Of a stretch of 64,000 nt of DNA, positions 19,389-30,514 are shown one piece after another. The stretch lies in NCBI GenBank assembly GCA_016713645.1, contig JADJOU010000008.1, positions 1 through 64,000 on the forward strand, written 5' to 3'. Origin of the DNA: Bacteroidota bacterium (lineage in GTDB: Bacteria; Bacteroidota; Bacteroidia; Chitinophagales; JADJOU01). The first letter of the stretch is position 1. Each line of letters starts with the position of its first letter. The notes under the pieces were generated by a model that was given only the letters and a program-made list of their open reading frames with translations, did not search any database and was not told the origin of the DNA. Made by a program: the position numbers and the translations under genes.

Positions 19389-19396
19389 TATCTTTG
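19389..19396 (+). promoter_or_regulatory. Candidate -7 box TATCTTTG for the DUF4254-GT9 operon
   Basis: An exact TAnnTTTG match ending 18 bp before the ATG at 19415. Confidence 0.5.
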
Positions 19397-19414
19397 TAAT
19401 TAAAATTACTCGCA

Positions 19415-20020
19415 ATGCTTTCACAATTTGCATTTCTTATTTTCGAGCAAAGCATTAAAGATTATCACGTTCTAAACGATGTAAATCAGCCCTCCTTAAA
19501 TCCATATTCCAAAGGAACAATAGAGTATTTGTTGTATGCAAAAAACTGGGTAGATACCGTTCAATGGCATTATGAGGATATCATTCGCGACCCCAATATT
19601 GATCCAGCATCCGCTTTAGATTTAAAAAGAAAAATTGATGCCTCCAATCAAATTCGCACCGATTTGGTTGAATACATCGACAGTTATTTTTTTCAAAAAT
19701 ACGCCGCTGTTCAGGTGAAACCCAATGCAAAAATTAATACAGAAAGTCCAGCATGGGCAATAGATCGCTTGTCAATACTGGCATTGAAGATATATCACAT
19801 GAGCGAAGAGACCAATAGGTCAGAAGCTACGGCGGAGCACAGAGCCAATTGCCAAAACAAACTAAATGTATTATTAGACCAAAAAAATGACCTTTTCATT
19901 TCTATCGATGAATTGCTGACAGATATTGAAAATGGTGACAAATTCATGAAAGTGTACAAACAAATGAAGATGTACAATGATGCCGAATTGAATCCCGTCT
20001 TGTACCAAAACAAACAATAA
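19415..20020 (+). CDS. DUF4254 domain-containing protein
   Basis: A 201-residue, mostly helical soluble protein that fits DUF4254. Recognisable blocks are SLNPYSKGTIEYLLYAKNWVDTVQWHYEDIIRDP, LKRKIDASNQIRTDLVEYID, ETPAWAIDRLSILALKIYHM-like sequence and HRANCQNKL. In Bacteroidota this family lies next to heptosyltransferase-type GT9 genes, and here a GT9 gene follows after 14 bp. A role in LPS core or other surface-glycan assembly is inferred from that conserved pairing; no enzyme activity is known. Confidence 0.83.
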   Translation: MLSQFAFLIFEQSIKDYHVLNDVNQPSLNPYSKGTIEYLLYAKNWVDTVQWHYEDIIRDPNIDPASALDLKRKIDASNQIRTDLVEYIDSYFFQKYAAVQVKPNAKINTESPAWAIDRLSILALKIYHMSEETNRSEATAEHRANCQNKLNVLLDQKNDLFISIDELLTDIENGDKFMKVYKQMKMYNDAELNPVLYQNKQ

Positions 20021-20034
20021 TTCTCGGCAATATT

Positions 20035-21089
20035 TTGACAAATCAGATCACACATATTGCAATCATTCGATTATCTGCCATGGGCGATGTTGCGATGACG
20101 GTTCCTGTTATTCGCGCTTTTGTTGAGCAATATCCATCGATAAAAATAACTGTTGTCTCCAGGCCTTCTTTTCAGCCTTTTTTGCTGAAATTCCACAAGT
20201 GCATTTTTTTTCCGTAGATTTAAAAGGCAGACATAAGGGGCTTATTGGATTGTTCAATTTATACGCTGATTTAAAAAAATTAGAGATTGATGCAGTGGCT
20301 GATTTGCACAATGTATTGCGCTCTATAATCCTGAGAAATTTATTCGCTTTGAGCGGGCAAAAAGTTGCCTTTACAGATAAGGGAAGAGCGGAAAAACGAG
20401 CCTTGACTAGAGCAAAAAATAAAATCTTTCAACCTGTCAAGTCAATGGTGGAAAGGCATGTCGACACCTTTCGCCAACTTGGCTTCTCCATTGATTTGTC
20501 CAATCCCGTATTTCCAAAGAAGGCCATTTTGCCTAAGGAAGTTCTCGCTCTTACTGGAGAGAAACAAGCGAGTAAATGGATTGGAATTGCGCCTTTTGCT
20601 AAATATGAAAGCAAAGTCTATCCCTATGATTTGATGGAAAAAGTTATTGAATCATTGGCAAAAAACAATCATTATAAAATCTTCCTTTTTGGAGGAGGAG
20701 ATTCAGAAGTGGAAATTTTATCTCGTTTAGCAAAGGAGGGAAACTATGCAATAAATATTGCTGGAAAATTGTCTCTCAAGCAAGAATTGCAATTGATTTC
20801 AAACCTTGATGTGATGCTCTCTATGGACAGCGGAAATGCCCATATTGCAGCCATGCTTGGAATAGACGTTATCACGCTATGGGGCGCCACGCATCCTTTT
20901 GCAGGCTTTATTCCTTTTAATCAACCACTTGAAAATTGTTTGACTTCAGACCGAACAAAATTCCCGCTTTTGCCCACCTCCGTATTTGGCAACAAAAACA
21001 TAGTTGGTTATGAATCCGCCATGCGAACGATTTTACCAGAAATGGTGTGTGAAAAAATCAATACTTCTCTTAATAGGAATAAAAGTTAA
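20035..21089 (+). CDS. Glycosyltransferase family 9 (heptosyltransferase-like), frameshifted
   Basis: A GT9/ADP-heptose:LPS heptosyltransferase-like protein of about 350 residues. The N-terminal block ITHIAIIRLSAMGDVAMTVPVIRAF begins at a TTG start 14 bp after the DUF4254 gene. The donor-binding half has GIAPFAKYESKVYP, KIFLFGGGDSEVEIL, DVMLSMDSGNAHIAAMLG and VITLWGATHPFAGF. The frame breaks in a T6 run at 20178-20183. One extra T restores SFQPFFAEIPQVHFFSVDLKG, so this is probably an assembly deletion, not a real mutation. It likely adds a sugar to the LPS core in the cytosol. Confidence 0.85.
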
Positions 21090-21211
21090 ACGCACTTTCG
21101 CTTCTATTTATTCCGTTCTAAGTAAAATTCCAAAGATTGGCCACTTTTGATATTTCTGCCATTGCCCTAGGACTAGATAAATACGAAGAATATAGATTGC
21201 ATTTCAATTTA

Positions 21212-22927
21212 TTAATACTCCAATTCGATTCCCAATCGCTCGATAAAATTTTTTATAGTTGGATTGTATTCAATCATTTTTTCCAATTGCTCTTTGGGAT
21301 TCAATTTTACATTTTTGAAAACGCCTTCTCGCTCTTCATCTTTCACTTGAATCGTCTCTACGATAAGTTCCTCTGCCTGCATCTCTACCCTCAAAAACTT
21401 TTGTATACTAGCGACTTCGGCATCTATCATTCTCTTGTGAATATTATTTACCGCCATCAAATGAATATTTCCCTCCTTTTCAATGGGGTTCATTTCGCGA
21501 AGCAAGTCTACTATTTTTGATTTTCCTTGCAAATGGACGAGTAAATTTTCCCATGCCTTTGGGAATTCCACTTTTCTTTTATCTCGTATACGGGACTTAT
21601 TGTCTCTTCAACAGTCAAAGTCTCTTTAACTTCAACTTTTACCTCCTGTCTGACCCTTTCTTGGATATCTTTTAAGCTTGTAGGGATTTTGATTGAATCT
21701 GGCGCTGATGGCTGTGGTTTATCCTTAATTTTTTGCTCTGGAATATTGGCCGAGTTTTCCTCTATTTTCTTGGGTTCTAGGCTATTTTTTTTTTGTTCGG
21801 CATGAGCGCCAATTAAAGAAGAATTTTTGATTTTTTGAATGTAACACATTTTAATCAGTGTTATCTCCACCAGTAGTCTTTTATTTTTAGCCGTTTTATA
21901 TTGCACATCGCATTCTGCTGCTAAATTCAAATAATTAATCAGCAAATCATCAGAAATGAGCGCCGCCTGCTGCAAATATCGCTGTTCAATCGCACCACTT
22001 AAATGCAATAAACGAACAGTAGAAGCCTCTTTGCAAACCAACAAATTTCTAAAATGCTCTGCCAATCCTTGAATAAAGCTCTCTGGCTCGAATCCCTTGT
22101 ATAATATTTCTTCCACTGTATTGAGGACAAAGGGATAATTCTCTGCAACTATGGCGTCAGAAATCTTGAAAAAATAGTCATAATCTAAAACATTGAGACT
22201 TTCCAATACATCTTCGTATTTCAATACATTTCCTCTGAGAGAAGTCAATCTATCGAACATGGAAAGAGCGTCCCGCAATCCCCCATCTGCCTTTTGCGCG
22301 ATGAGTTGAAGGCCTAGTTCGTCTGCTTCAATTTGCTCTTTAGCGCATATTCCCTTGAGGTGATTGGTAATATCATCATTGGAAATTCGCTTAAAATCAA
22401 ATATTTGACACCTCGATAATATGGTAGGAATAATCTTATGCTTCTCTGTCGTTGCTAAAATAAATATCGCATAAGACGGCGGTTCTTCTAGTGTCTTCAA
22501 GAATGCATTGAATGCCGCTTGAGAGAGCATATGAACTCTCGTCAATGATATAGATTTTATATTTCCCATTTTGCGGAGCATAGCGCACTTGCTCTACGAG
22601 AGCTCTGATATCGTCGACCGAGTTGTTCGATGCTGCATCCAACTCGTGAATGTTGAAGGATGCATTTTGATTAAAACTCACGCATGAATCACATTGGTCG
22701 CAAGCCTCTACTTCATTTGTAATATTCTTACAATTGATGGTTTTCGCTAAAATCCTTGCTGAAGTGGTCTTTCCTACACCTCTTGGCCCGCAAAAAAGAA
22801 AAGAGTGGGCTAGATGGTTGGTTTTTATGGAGTTCTTCAACGTATCTGATATATGGCTTTGGCCAACAACATCCTCAAATTTTTGAGGACGGTACTTTCT
22901 CGCAGAAACTATAAAATGCTCTTCCAT
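21212..22927 (-). CDS. dnaX: DNA polymerase III gamma/tau subunit DnaX, two frameshifts
   Basis: The clamp-loader ATPase subunit. Visible are the N-terminal RPQKFEDVVGQSHI, Walker A GPRGVGKTTSA, four zinc-ligand cysteines (the C of INCKN, then CDQCDSC), IDE at Walker B, the SRC sensor (TILSRCQIF), and domain III sequence. A Pro/Lys/Glu-rich linker leads to a short tau-like tail. The frame breaks twice. Near 22535-22540 an extra base in a GA repeat interrupts IIDEVHMLSQAAFNAFLKTLEEPP. At T4 21572-21575 a base is missing, and one extra A gives EIKEKVEFPKAWENL. Both look like sequencing indels, since the first falls in the essential Walker B region. Confidence 0.88.
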
Positions 22928-22937
22928 GGGTTAAGTG

Positions 22938-22945
22938 CAAATATA
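22938..22945 (-). promoter_or_regulatory. Candidate -7 box TATATTTG for dnaX
   Basis: An exact TAnnTTTG match on the minus strand, 10 bp before the dnaX ATG at 22927. Confidence 0.5.
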
Positions 22946-23217
22946 CCATTTTAATGAAAGATTACGAGTGATTATCGCTAGAATTTTTGCCTTTTAATTT
23001 AGACGGCTAATTATCAAAGAAATAAGATTGAAAATTAATTTGTTCCAGTTTTTCATACAAACCTACCTAGTCTGCTCAATAAAGCTCATTTGTCCACAAA
23101 TTCTTGAAAAACCGACCGATTTCTCTTTTTTTGTTTATGTTTGAACTTCCACATATTAGGCAAGAAAGAATGCAACTTCGCCGACTATTTGGATTGTTTT
23201 ATTTTATCATTTGATAT

Positions 23218-24057
23218 ATGGCTAGGAAGAAAAAGTCAGAAGAAGAAAAAGAACTCGATAAGCACTTTTCGGAAGAAGAGCAGCTGTCTATTGAGAATGA
23301 TATTCTAAAATTGAAAATTGAAACAGAACTCGGTGGAGAAATGCAAAACATGGGAGAATTCAATCTTCCGGCAGAAGTTGAAAATCAATTTTTAAAACAT
23401 ATATACGAATTTCAAAAGCTCCATCTCTCGGCAAAAAAAGTCCCGATTTTAGTTTATTTGGGTTCTCCTAAACTGACCCCCATTGCGGAAATTGAAGCAA
23501 AGCAATCTTGGAAATCAGAGAGAAAGAATTTAGAGAAGTTGATGAAAAAAAATGGCATTATCCTAAATGTGATGCATAGATACAAAGATGATGTTATATA
23601 CAAATTCATAGTTGATGAGATGTTTAAGCTCGAAGTAAATGATGTTAAACTCAAAGGGGGCTTTTTGCATTTTATTTACGAAGATTTTCATCCCAATCAC
23701 GCTAAAGACATAAAAAAAACTGTTTTTGAATTTTTTGATATCACTTTTAACAAGGATAAAGAGAACAAAACGGGCCTAGAATTTATTGTTCATGATATGC
23801 TAGATTTAAATGGGGAGAATTTTTCAAAGGCTTCATTCATCGCACATATAGAAAGTATCGGAGAGTTTTTGCCAGACATTGCTGAGATCAAAATTTCTAA
23901 TTTCAAAGTCAAAGAAGAAGCGCAAAAAGTAATCGTAAAAGGATCAGCCGTTTTCTCAGACAATACTTTACATAATTTTATACTTGACTTCATCAAAACC
24001 GATTTTTTATGGGAGATTTGCAAAATCGATTTCCCCATATTGAGTTCTAAAAAATAA
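23218..24057 (+). CDS. Hypothetical cytosolic protein, first gene of a five-gene run
   Basis: A 279-residue protein with no family recognised. The N-terminus is highly charged (MARKKKSEEEKELDKHFSEE) and predicted helical. The rest mixes helices and strands, with motifs such as VPILVYLGSPKLTPIAEI and FLHFIYEDFHPNHAKDIKKTV. There is no signal peptide, membrane segment or catalytic signature. It ends 4 bp before the SMR transporter gene, and the same-strand run continues through prmA, the giant exported protein and the OmpA-like protein. The 290 bp upstream hold no recognised gene. Confidence 0.6.
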   Translation: MARKKKSEEEKELDKHFSEEEQLSIENDILKLKIETELGGEMQNMGEFNLPAEVENQFLKHIYEFQKLHLSAKKVPILVYLGSPKLTPIAEIEAKQSWKSERKNLEKLMKKNGIILNVMHRYKDDVIYKFIVDEMFKLEVNDVKLKGGFLHFIYEDFHPNHAKDIKKTVFEFFDITFNKDKENKTGLEFIVHDMLDLNGENFSKASFIAHIESIGEFLPDIAEIKISNFKVKEEAQKVIVKGSAVFSDNTLHNFILDFIKTDFLWEICKIDFPILSSKK

Positions 24058-24061
24058 ACCA

Positions 24062-24436
24062 TTGAAAGCTTGGATCTACATCGTCATTGCAGCTGTTATA
24101 GAAGTGTTTTGGGCGCTTTCGCTCAAGAAACTTTCCATGCCCAAAGTCATCGCTGTTGTCACCAATTGGAATATTATTTCCAAAGATGGTTATGAGGCGC
24201 TTTTCCCTTTGATTGGTTATATCGTTTTTGGACTGGTCAATGGATATATCATTGGGTTGGCCTTTAAAGAGATTCCCATCTCTATCGCATTTGGCGCGTG
24301 GACCGGGCTTACACTCGTCTTTAATTTTATTGTCGATGCTACTTATTTTAAAGAGCAATTCTCTGTTTGGCATTTTCTCTATCTCAGTCTTATCTTAATC
24401 GGAATCTTTGGCTTAAAAAGTATCACGGCAAAATAA
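24062..24436 (+). CDS. Small multidrug resistance (SMR) family transporter
   Basis: A 124-residue four-helix membrane protein of the EmrE/SugE family, which exchanges protons for cationic compounds such as quaternary ammonium or guanidinium ions. The TTG start at 24062 gives the family N-terminus KAWIYIVIAAVIEVFWALSLK with the essential Glu at position 14. AFGAWTGLTLVF and the last helix (LYLSLILIGIFGLK) match the rest of the fold. An insertion of about 15 residues between helices 1 and 2 (NWNIISKDGYEALF) makes it slightly longer than typical. Substrate unknown. It lies 4 bp after the upstream gene and 7 bp before prmA. Confidence 0.85.
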   Translation: MKAWIYIVIAAVIEVFWALSLKKLSMPKVIAVVTNWNIISKDGYEALFPLIGYIVFGLVNGYIIGLAFKEIPISIAFGAWTGLTLVFNFIVDATYFKEQFSVWHFLYLSLILIGIFGLKSITAK

Positions 24437-24443
24437 TTGAATC

Positions 24444-25270
24444 ATGTCCTATATTAAAATAACATTCCCTAAGTCTTCAGATGAGCAAAATGAGCTCATA
24501 GCCGCTGTTTTGGGGACATGTAATTTTGATTTTTTTGATGAAACAGAAGATGGATTCAATGCCTACACAGAAAAGGTCCTTTTCCAAGAAAAGCAGATGG
24601 TCGAAATTTTAGACTCAATCGATATACTCCAATCACTTCCATATCAAAAGGAGGAAATTGAAAAAGTGAATTGGAACGAAGAGTGGGAAAAAAACTTCCC
24701 TCCGCTCATGATCAACAAGAATTGGAGTGTGCGAGCGGATTTCCATCAGCCCAAGGGCACGCTGCATGAAATAATCATCACGCCCAAAATGTCCTTTGGA
24801 ACAGGTCATCACGCTACAACTTCCATGATGATGCAATTATTGGATGAAGAGGATTTTAATTCAAAATCTGTATTTGATTTTGGTTCTGGAACAGGAATTT
24901 TAGCAATTATGGCTGAAATGAAAGGATCTAAAAACATCTATGCCAATGATATTGAAGACTGGGCATATGAAAATGCAATTGAAAATGCTGAAAAAAACAA
25001 TTGTAGTCACATTCAATTCTTCCATGGTGGGATTGAAAAAATTCCGGTTCAACCTTTGATATCATAATCGCCAATATCAACAAAAATGTCATTACTGCCT
25101 CTATCGATAGCATGATGGCATTGACACACCATAAAACCATTTTCTATATCAGCGGTATTTTATGTGAAGACGAGACGGATATCGCCAATTTATTCAAATA
25201 CAATCATTACACTATTCACCAAAAACTATCTAAAGATAATTGGATGGCAATCAAATTTATTAAATCATGA
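24444..25270 (+). CDS. prmA: Ribosomal protein L11 methyltransferase PrmA, frameshifted
   Basis: PrmA trimethylates ribosomal protein L11 using SAM. Visible blocks are VNWNEEWEKNFPPLMI, ITPKMSFGTGHHATTSMMMQLL, the SAM site VFDFGSGTGILAIMAEM and NDIEDWAYENAIENA. After IEKIPVQP the frame is lost at 25055-25057 (T3). One extra T restores FDIIIANINKNVITASIDSM, the conserved IANIN motif IV, followed by IFYISGILCEDE and a stop at 25268-25270. The lesion is probably an assembly deletion. The restored stop overlaps the start of the next gene in an ATGA, which shows tight coupling. Confidence 0.87.
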
Positions 25271-28200
25271 TGAAGCAAATTTTTTGGGCCCTTTTCCTCT
25301 TCACAAACATCCAATTGCACGCGCAAAAGCGTGAAGAAAATTACTTTGACCAAGACCCAAAAAAGTTCATTTCTACATTGAAAGATTATCTCGGACAATC
25401 TGCGAGAGAAGATTCTAAACTTGCAGCTGAAACGGTAGAAAAGGCAGTTAATTCGGGGCAATTGAGCAATGAAGAATTAGAAAACTTGCGAGAGATGCTC
25501 AATATTCTCTACCAACGCAGAACTCCCTCTCATCCCTATTATAAAGACTACATCAATTCAATTTTTTTATTTAAAAAATCGGGTTTAAATAGTGCTTTTT
25601 ATGAAAAATGGCATGAGCTCTTTATCAAAGTGACAAATAATCAAAAACGCGGAGAGAATAAAATGTTTTTGACCTTCCTCAGCTTTTCGCTCGATCTCTT
25701 TAGCTCTAACTCACTCACTTCAACCAAAGCAAACTCTTGGCAGCTAGAATCAAAAGATGTAGAGCTATTCGAAGAGGACAATGCGCCCGTTTTGCGAACT
25801 AGAGATAATACCCTTATAGGTTTTACCCGTGGCGACACGATTAAAATTTACAACACCAATGGCAAATACTACCCTTTGACAAATCAATGGGTTGGAGGGA
25901 AAGGAAGACTTAATTGGGAGCGAGCAGGACTCGAAAACGACATGGCTTATGCCATTTTTTCTAAATACAATATCAATTTTGAAAATGTGGCTTTCTCTAT
26001 AGATTCGGCCCTTCTCTACTATAAAGACTTTAAAAATCTCACTATTTACGGGCGATTAGAAGATAAATTAGTCCCTGAAAACAAGGCGAAAACGACGAGT
26101 TATCCGAAATTCCTCTCTTATAAAAAAGACTTTGAGCTAAAAAACATTGTCGCTGATAATGTATTATATAAAGGGGATTTTAACCTCATAGGGTCTAAGA
26201 TTTTTGCGAAAGCCACAGATACAAGCCAAGTTGTTTTAGAGTTTTTTTTAAAAGATCGCGTGACCAAATCGCTCATTGCCGTCGGTGATGAAATAACGGT
26301 TTCAAAAGGGGAACGCGTATCTATTAATAAAGCATATACCATTTTGTTATATAAAAAAGATTCCCTTATTCACCCGTCCTTGAGTGTTTCATATGATATC
26401 AAAAAAAATGAAATGAAATTGTTGAGAGGAGAATCTGCCTTAGATCGAAGTAGGTTCTTTACCACCTATCACCAGATGCAATTTGAAGCCGATATGGTCA
26501 CTTGGAATTTTGATCAAGACTCCATTTCTTTTAAAATGATCAGCGGAGCAGGTAAGAATCCTGCTAAATTTATCTCAGAAGGAAATTTTGATAAAGGCAC
26601 ATACAATCTAGCTCGAGGTGCTGCAACTTACGACCCTCTTACCTTATTACGTAAATGCGTTCAAGATTACGGTTCCCCAAATATTCCACTCTCATATATT
26701 GCCCAGACCTTAGATAAGAGTTTGACAGAAGAGCAAACCCTGCCGCTCATTTTCCTTCTTATAGAAAATGGTTTTGTTTTTTATAAACCAGAAACTAAAA
26801 CTGTTCAGGTTAGAGAGAGAATCATCACCTATTATTTAATGGCCAATGCAAAGCGAATAGATTTTGATATCCTTAAGCTCAATGCTTATGGTAAAAATAG
26901 GAGTGCCTTGATTAATCTTAAGACCTTCGATATGAACCTCAACGACTGTCGATTGATTCCATTTAATGACTCAGCCTTTGTATTTGCATACCCTAAGCAA
27001 GATAGCGTCGTTTCTATTAAAAAGAATAGAGACATGGTTTTTGATGCAAAAATCCTTTGTGGAAGAATGGATATGTATGGTGATAAATTCAATTTTAAAT
27101 ATGACAGTTTCTATATTATGGCCAAAAAACTGGATACGATGAAAATAAATATTCCCGATGGCGATAAGAAAGATATTTACGGCAATGAAGTGACCATTCC
27201 CCTCACCTCTAAAATCGAAAATATTAAAGGGAAAATTGAAATCAATAATACCATCAACAAATCCGGTAGAATCCCGCTCTATTACTATCCTCGACTTACC
27301 ACTTACGCTCCTAGTTTCGTCTATTACGATATGCCCTCTAATAATGGCGGTGTATACAAAAGAGACAAATTCTTTTTTGAAATCAAGCCATTTGTCCAAG
27401 ATTCTCTTCTAAGATTTGATCCTGCTTCTCTTTTCTATGATGGCAAACTTGTGACGGCAAAAATTTTTCCTGATATCCCACAGAGACTTCTCATTCAAGA
27501 GGATTTATCACTTGGATTTGTCAATGTAACTCCTGCTGAAGGCCTCCCGACATACCAAGGCCGTGGAAATTTCACTGGCGACATTCGCCTCAACAATAAA
27601 GGATTGAATGGAAAGGGGACATTGGTTTTCCAAACGACCACCATTCAAACAGACAGCGTTATTTTCTTCCCTGAGCGATCTTTAGCAATGGCCAAAGATT
27701 TAAAAATGAAGGAACAGAGGGAAAAAGGCAAAGTAGAATTCCCTGAGGTAGAGAGTAAGAAAAGTGCCATCGATTGGAGACCATATTCAGATTCTATGAT
27801 CATTCGATCTACTGATACCAACTCATTCAAAATGTATCGCGGAATCACCTCTATGAATGGTTCTTTGCTTCTATCCTCAAAGGGCTTATTGGGAAGTGGC
27901 TCATTGGATTGGTCTGAGGCTTCTGTTTCATCTAATTTAATGAAATTTAAATCTCACATTATGGATGCTGATACTGCAGCACTTCAAATAAAAACCCTAG
28001 ATGGCGATAAAGTAACATTTAAAACCCCCAACGTAAAAGCAAAAAATTGATTTCTTCGCGCGCATTGGTAATTTCAAATCAAACACTTTGGAAATCTCTA
28101 CTGATTTCGCATACAATCAATACAAAGCTTTCTTGAACGAATTTAACTGGGATATTGATAAAAAGATACTCGATTTCAAAGCGCCTCCAGGTTCTGATGG

Positions 28201-30489
28201 AGCGATATTTCAATCCACTCACCCCAATCAAGATAGCTTGCAGTTTAAAGCAAAAAGGGGCGCCTACAACCTCTTAACCTCTATCATAAAATGCGAAGGC
28301 GTTGAAGAAATTAAAGTAGCAGATTGTAAAGTAATTCCTTTCAAAGGGAATGTTGAAATCTATCCCGAAGCTAAGCTGAAAACATTGACCAATGCAAAGA
28401 TTCTCGGGGATACAGTCAATTTCTATCATACCCTAGAAAAAGTAAATGTTGACATCTATGGTAAAACGGACATGGTTGGCTTTGGTTCTTATAACTTAAA
28501 AATTAATGGTAAAGACCAAGAAATTAAATTCAATTCTATCAAGGTGAATCACACCGAAGAAAAAGGTCCAAAAAAATCAATCCTAAAATATCATAGGATG
28601 CAAGCTGATGGCCAAGTTGAAGAAAAAGAAAACCTCTCTCTATATCCCAACCTATTCTTCTTTGGAGACGTAACACTTTATTCTCACAAGAAATTATTAC
28701 ATTACAAAGGAAGTGCAAAATTCAAATTCAACAACCCGCCTAGAATTACCGATTGGTTTGATATCGATAATGATATTGACCCAGCAAAAATGTATTTCTA
28801 CAAAGACACTATCCTCACAACAGCCGATCTACTTCCATTATATACGGGAATCATGATTGACAAAGTGAGTATGAGCGGCCTTTATACATCCATTCTCGAA
28901 GGAAAACAATCCCCTACGGACCATCCAATTATCAACGCGAAAGGGATTATCATGCACGACAAAGTAAAAAACAAATATTACTTTGGAGATAGTTTGAAGA
29001 TAAATGGCCTCTCACTGAAGGGAAATATGCTAGAGTACAATGATACTGCTGGAAAAGTGAAGGCTGAAGGAAAATTGGACTTTAGGTTTAATTTTGGAGG
29101 ACTTCCAATTACCGCAGCTGTAATGTCACCAACGATCTAAATTTAAAGACATATCAATTCAATACAACCATGGGAATGAATCTCCAAATTGATAAAAACG
29201 TGATCAATTTCTTTGTTAATTCACTCATGACTGAAATTCTCGACAATAAAGACATAACCTATGACAATGAAAACCAACGCAAACAATTTATAGAATTGTT
29301 TGACAAAAAGGACTACGAAAAATCTCAAGCAGAGATTGGGCTATCAGGTGTTATGCAAACAAAACCCAAAAAATTCAATTATAATTTGGTTTTCAGCAAC
29401 CTGAACTTAGAGTTTAATGAATTAGACATGGCATACCGCTCTAAAGGAGATCTCAATATTGTTGCATTCGGAGATAAGCTAGTCAATAAGCAAGTCAAGG
29501 CTGGGTTGAATTTGGACATAGAGGAGCAAACTGATTTCTTCAATATCTATCTTGCAACCACTAGCAAAGAGTGGTATTTCATCACTTTTAGAAATGGTGC
29601 GCTTCAGATTGCCTCTTCATTAGAAGAAATAAATGCTGCCGTCGCCGCTGTCGATGAAAAAAAGAGACTGATTAAGAAAAATGAACTTGAATACTATATC
29701 TATATGAATGGCAATGGTCAAGACGCCAAAGAGTTTAATGAGAGAATGAAAAATGGCGGTATGTTTGAACAAGCATTTATTGAGGAGGGTGGATATCAAG
29801 ATAGTGCCATGATAGACCCTAATTTGCTCAAAAACACACCGTCTCTCGATAGCATTGAAAATGCAAATACAATTATAGAAACACCAATCAATGAAATCAA
29901 AGAGAATAATGTAAATGAAATCAAAGAAAACAGCCCAACTGAAGGAGAAAAAGCGAATCCAACAGAAGGAGAGAAAACAGCACCATCTGAAGAGAACAAA
30001 CCAAAAGAAGGGGAGATAAATTCTGGAGAAGAACCTAAAGAGGAGACAAAAGAAGAGAAAAAAGCGCGCGAGAAAAAAGAAAAAGCTGAAAAGGAAGCCG
30101 CTAAAAAAGCAAAGGCCGAAGCAGAAAAATTAGAGAAGGAGGTCGCTCCTAAAGAAGCGGAGGAAACACCTAAAACTGAGCCTTCAGCGCCAAAAGAAAA
30201 TACCGAGGACAATTCAGAAAAAGAAAAAGAAGCAGAGAAGTTAGCTAAAGAAGAGGCAAAAGCCAAGGCTGCCGCTGAGAAAGAGGCAAAAGCTGCCGCT
30301 GAGAAGGAAGCTGCTGAAAAAGCAAAAGCCGAAAAAGAAGCGGAGAAAAAAGCGAAGGAGGAGGCAAAAGCAAAAGAAAAAGCAGAGAAAGAAGCGAAAG
30401 AAGCAGAAGAAAAAGCTCAAAAAGAAAAGGAGAAAGAAGAGAGCAAGAAGAAAGAAGAAGAAGCTCCAAAAGAAGAACCTAAAAACTAA
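25267..30489 (+). CDS. Giant exported protein (~1,740 aa) with Lys/Glu/Ala-rich C-terminal tail, two frameshifts
   Basis: A very large secreted protein. A signal peptide (QIFWALFLFTNIQLHAQ) is followed by about 1,500 residues of mostly beta-strand sequence with repeating phrases such as VLYKGDFNLIGSKIFA, GRGNFTGDIRLNNKGLNGKG, LLLSSKGLLGSGSLDW and KAEGKLDFRFNFGG. These recall OstA/LptA- or TamB-like lipid-groove folds, but no family could be assigned. The last 200 or so residues (from about 29880) are low-complexity Lys/Glu/Ala/Pro, like a TolA helix but at the C-terminus. The frame breaks at A6 28041-28046 and near 29120 (one missing G restores AAGNVTNDLNLKTYQF). Both look like assembly indels. 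A cell-envelope role is inferred. Confidence 0.65.
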
Positions 30490-30514
30490 ACATTAACAAT
30501 AATTTAAAAAAAAC

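Noticed and set aside
21137..21520. 127-codon plus-strand frame between the GT9 and dnaX genes
   Set aside because: It overlaps the restored 3' end of dnaX antisense, has no recognisable product and is low in coding character.
21511..21600. The second dnaX frameshift as a programmed tau/gamma frameshift
   Set aside because: The run is only A4 without a slippery heptamer, and the same gene has another shift in the Walker B region that cannot be programmed. The window holds many similar one-base lesions, so assembly error is simpler.
29796..30469. Ser/Phe/Leu-rich minus-strand frames over the Lys/Glu/Ala tail
   Set aside because: They are a by-product of the low-complexity A/G-rich sequence on the plus strand.
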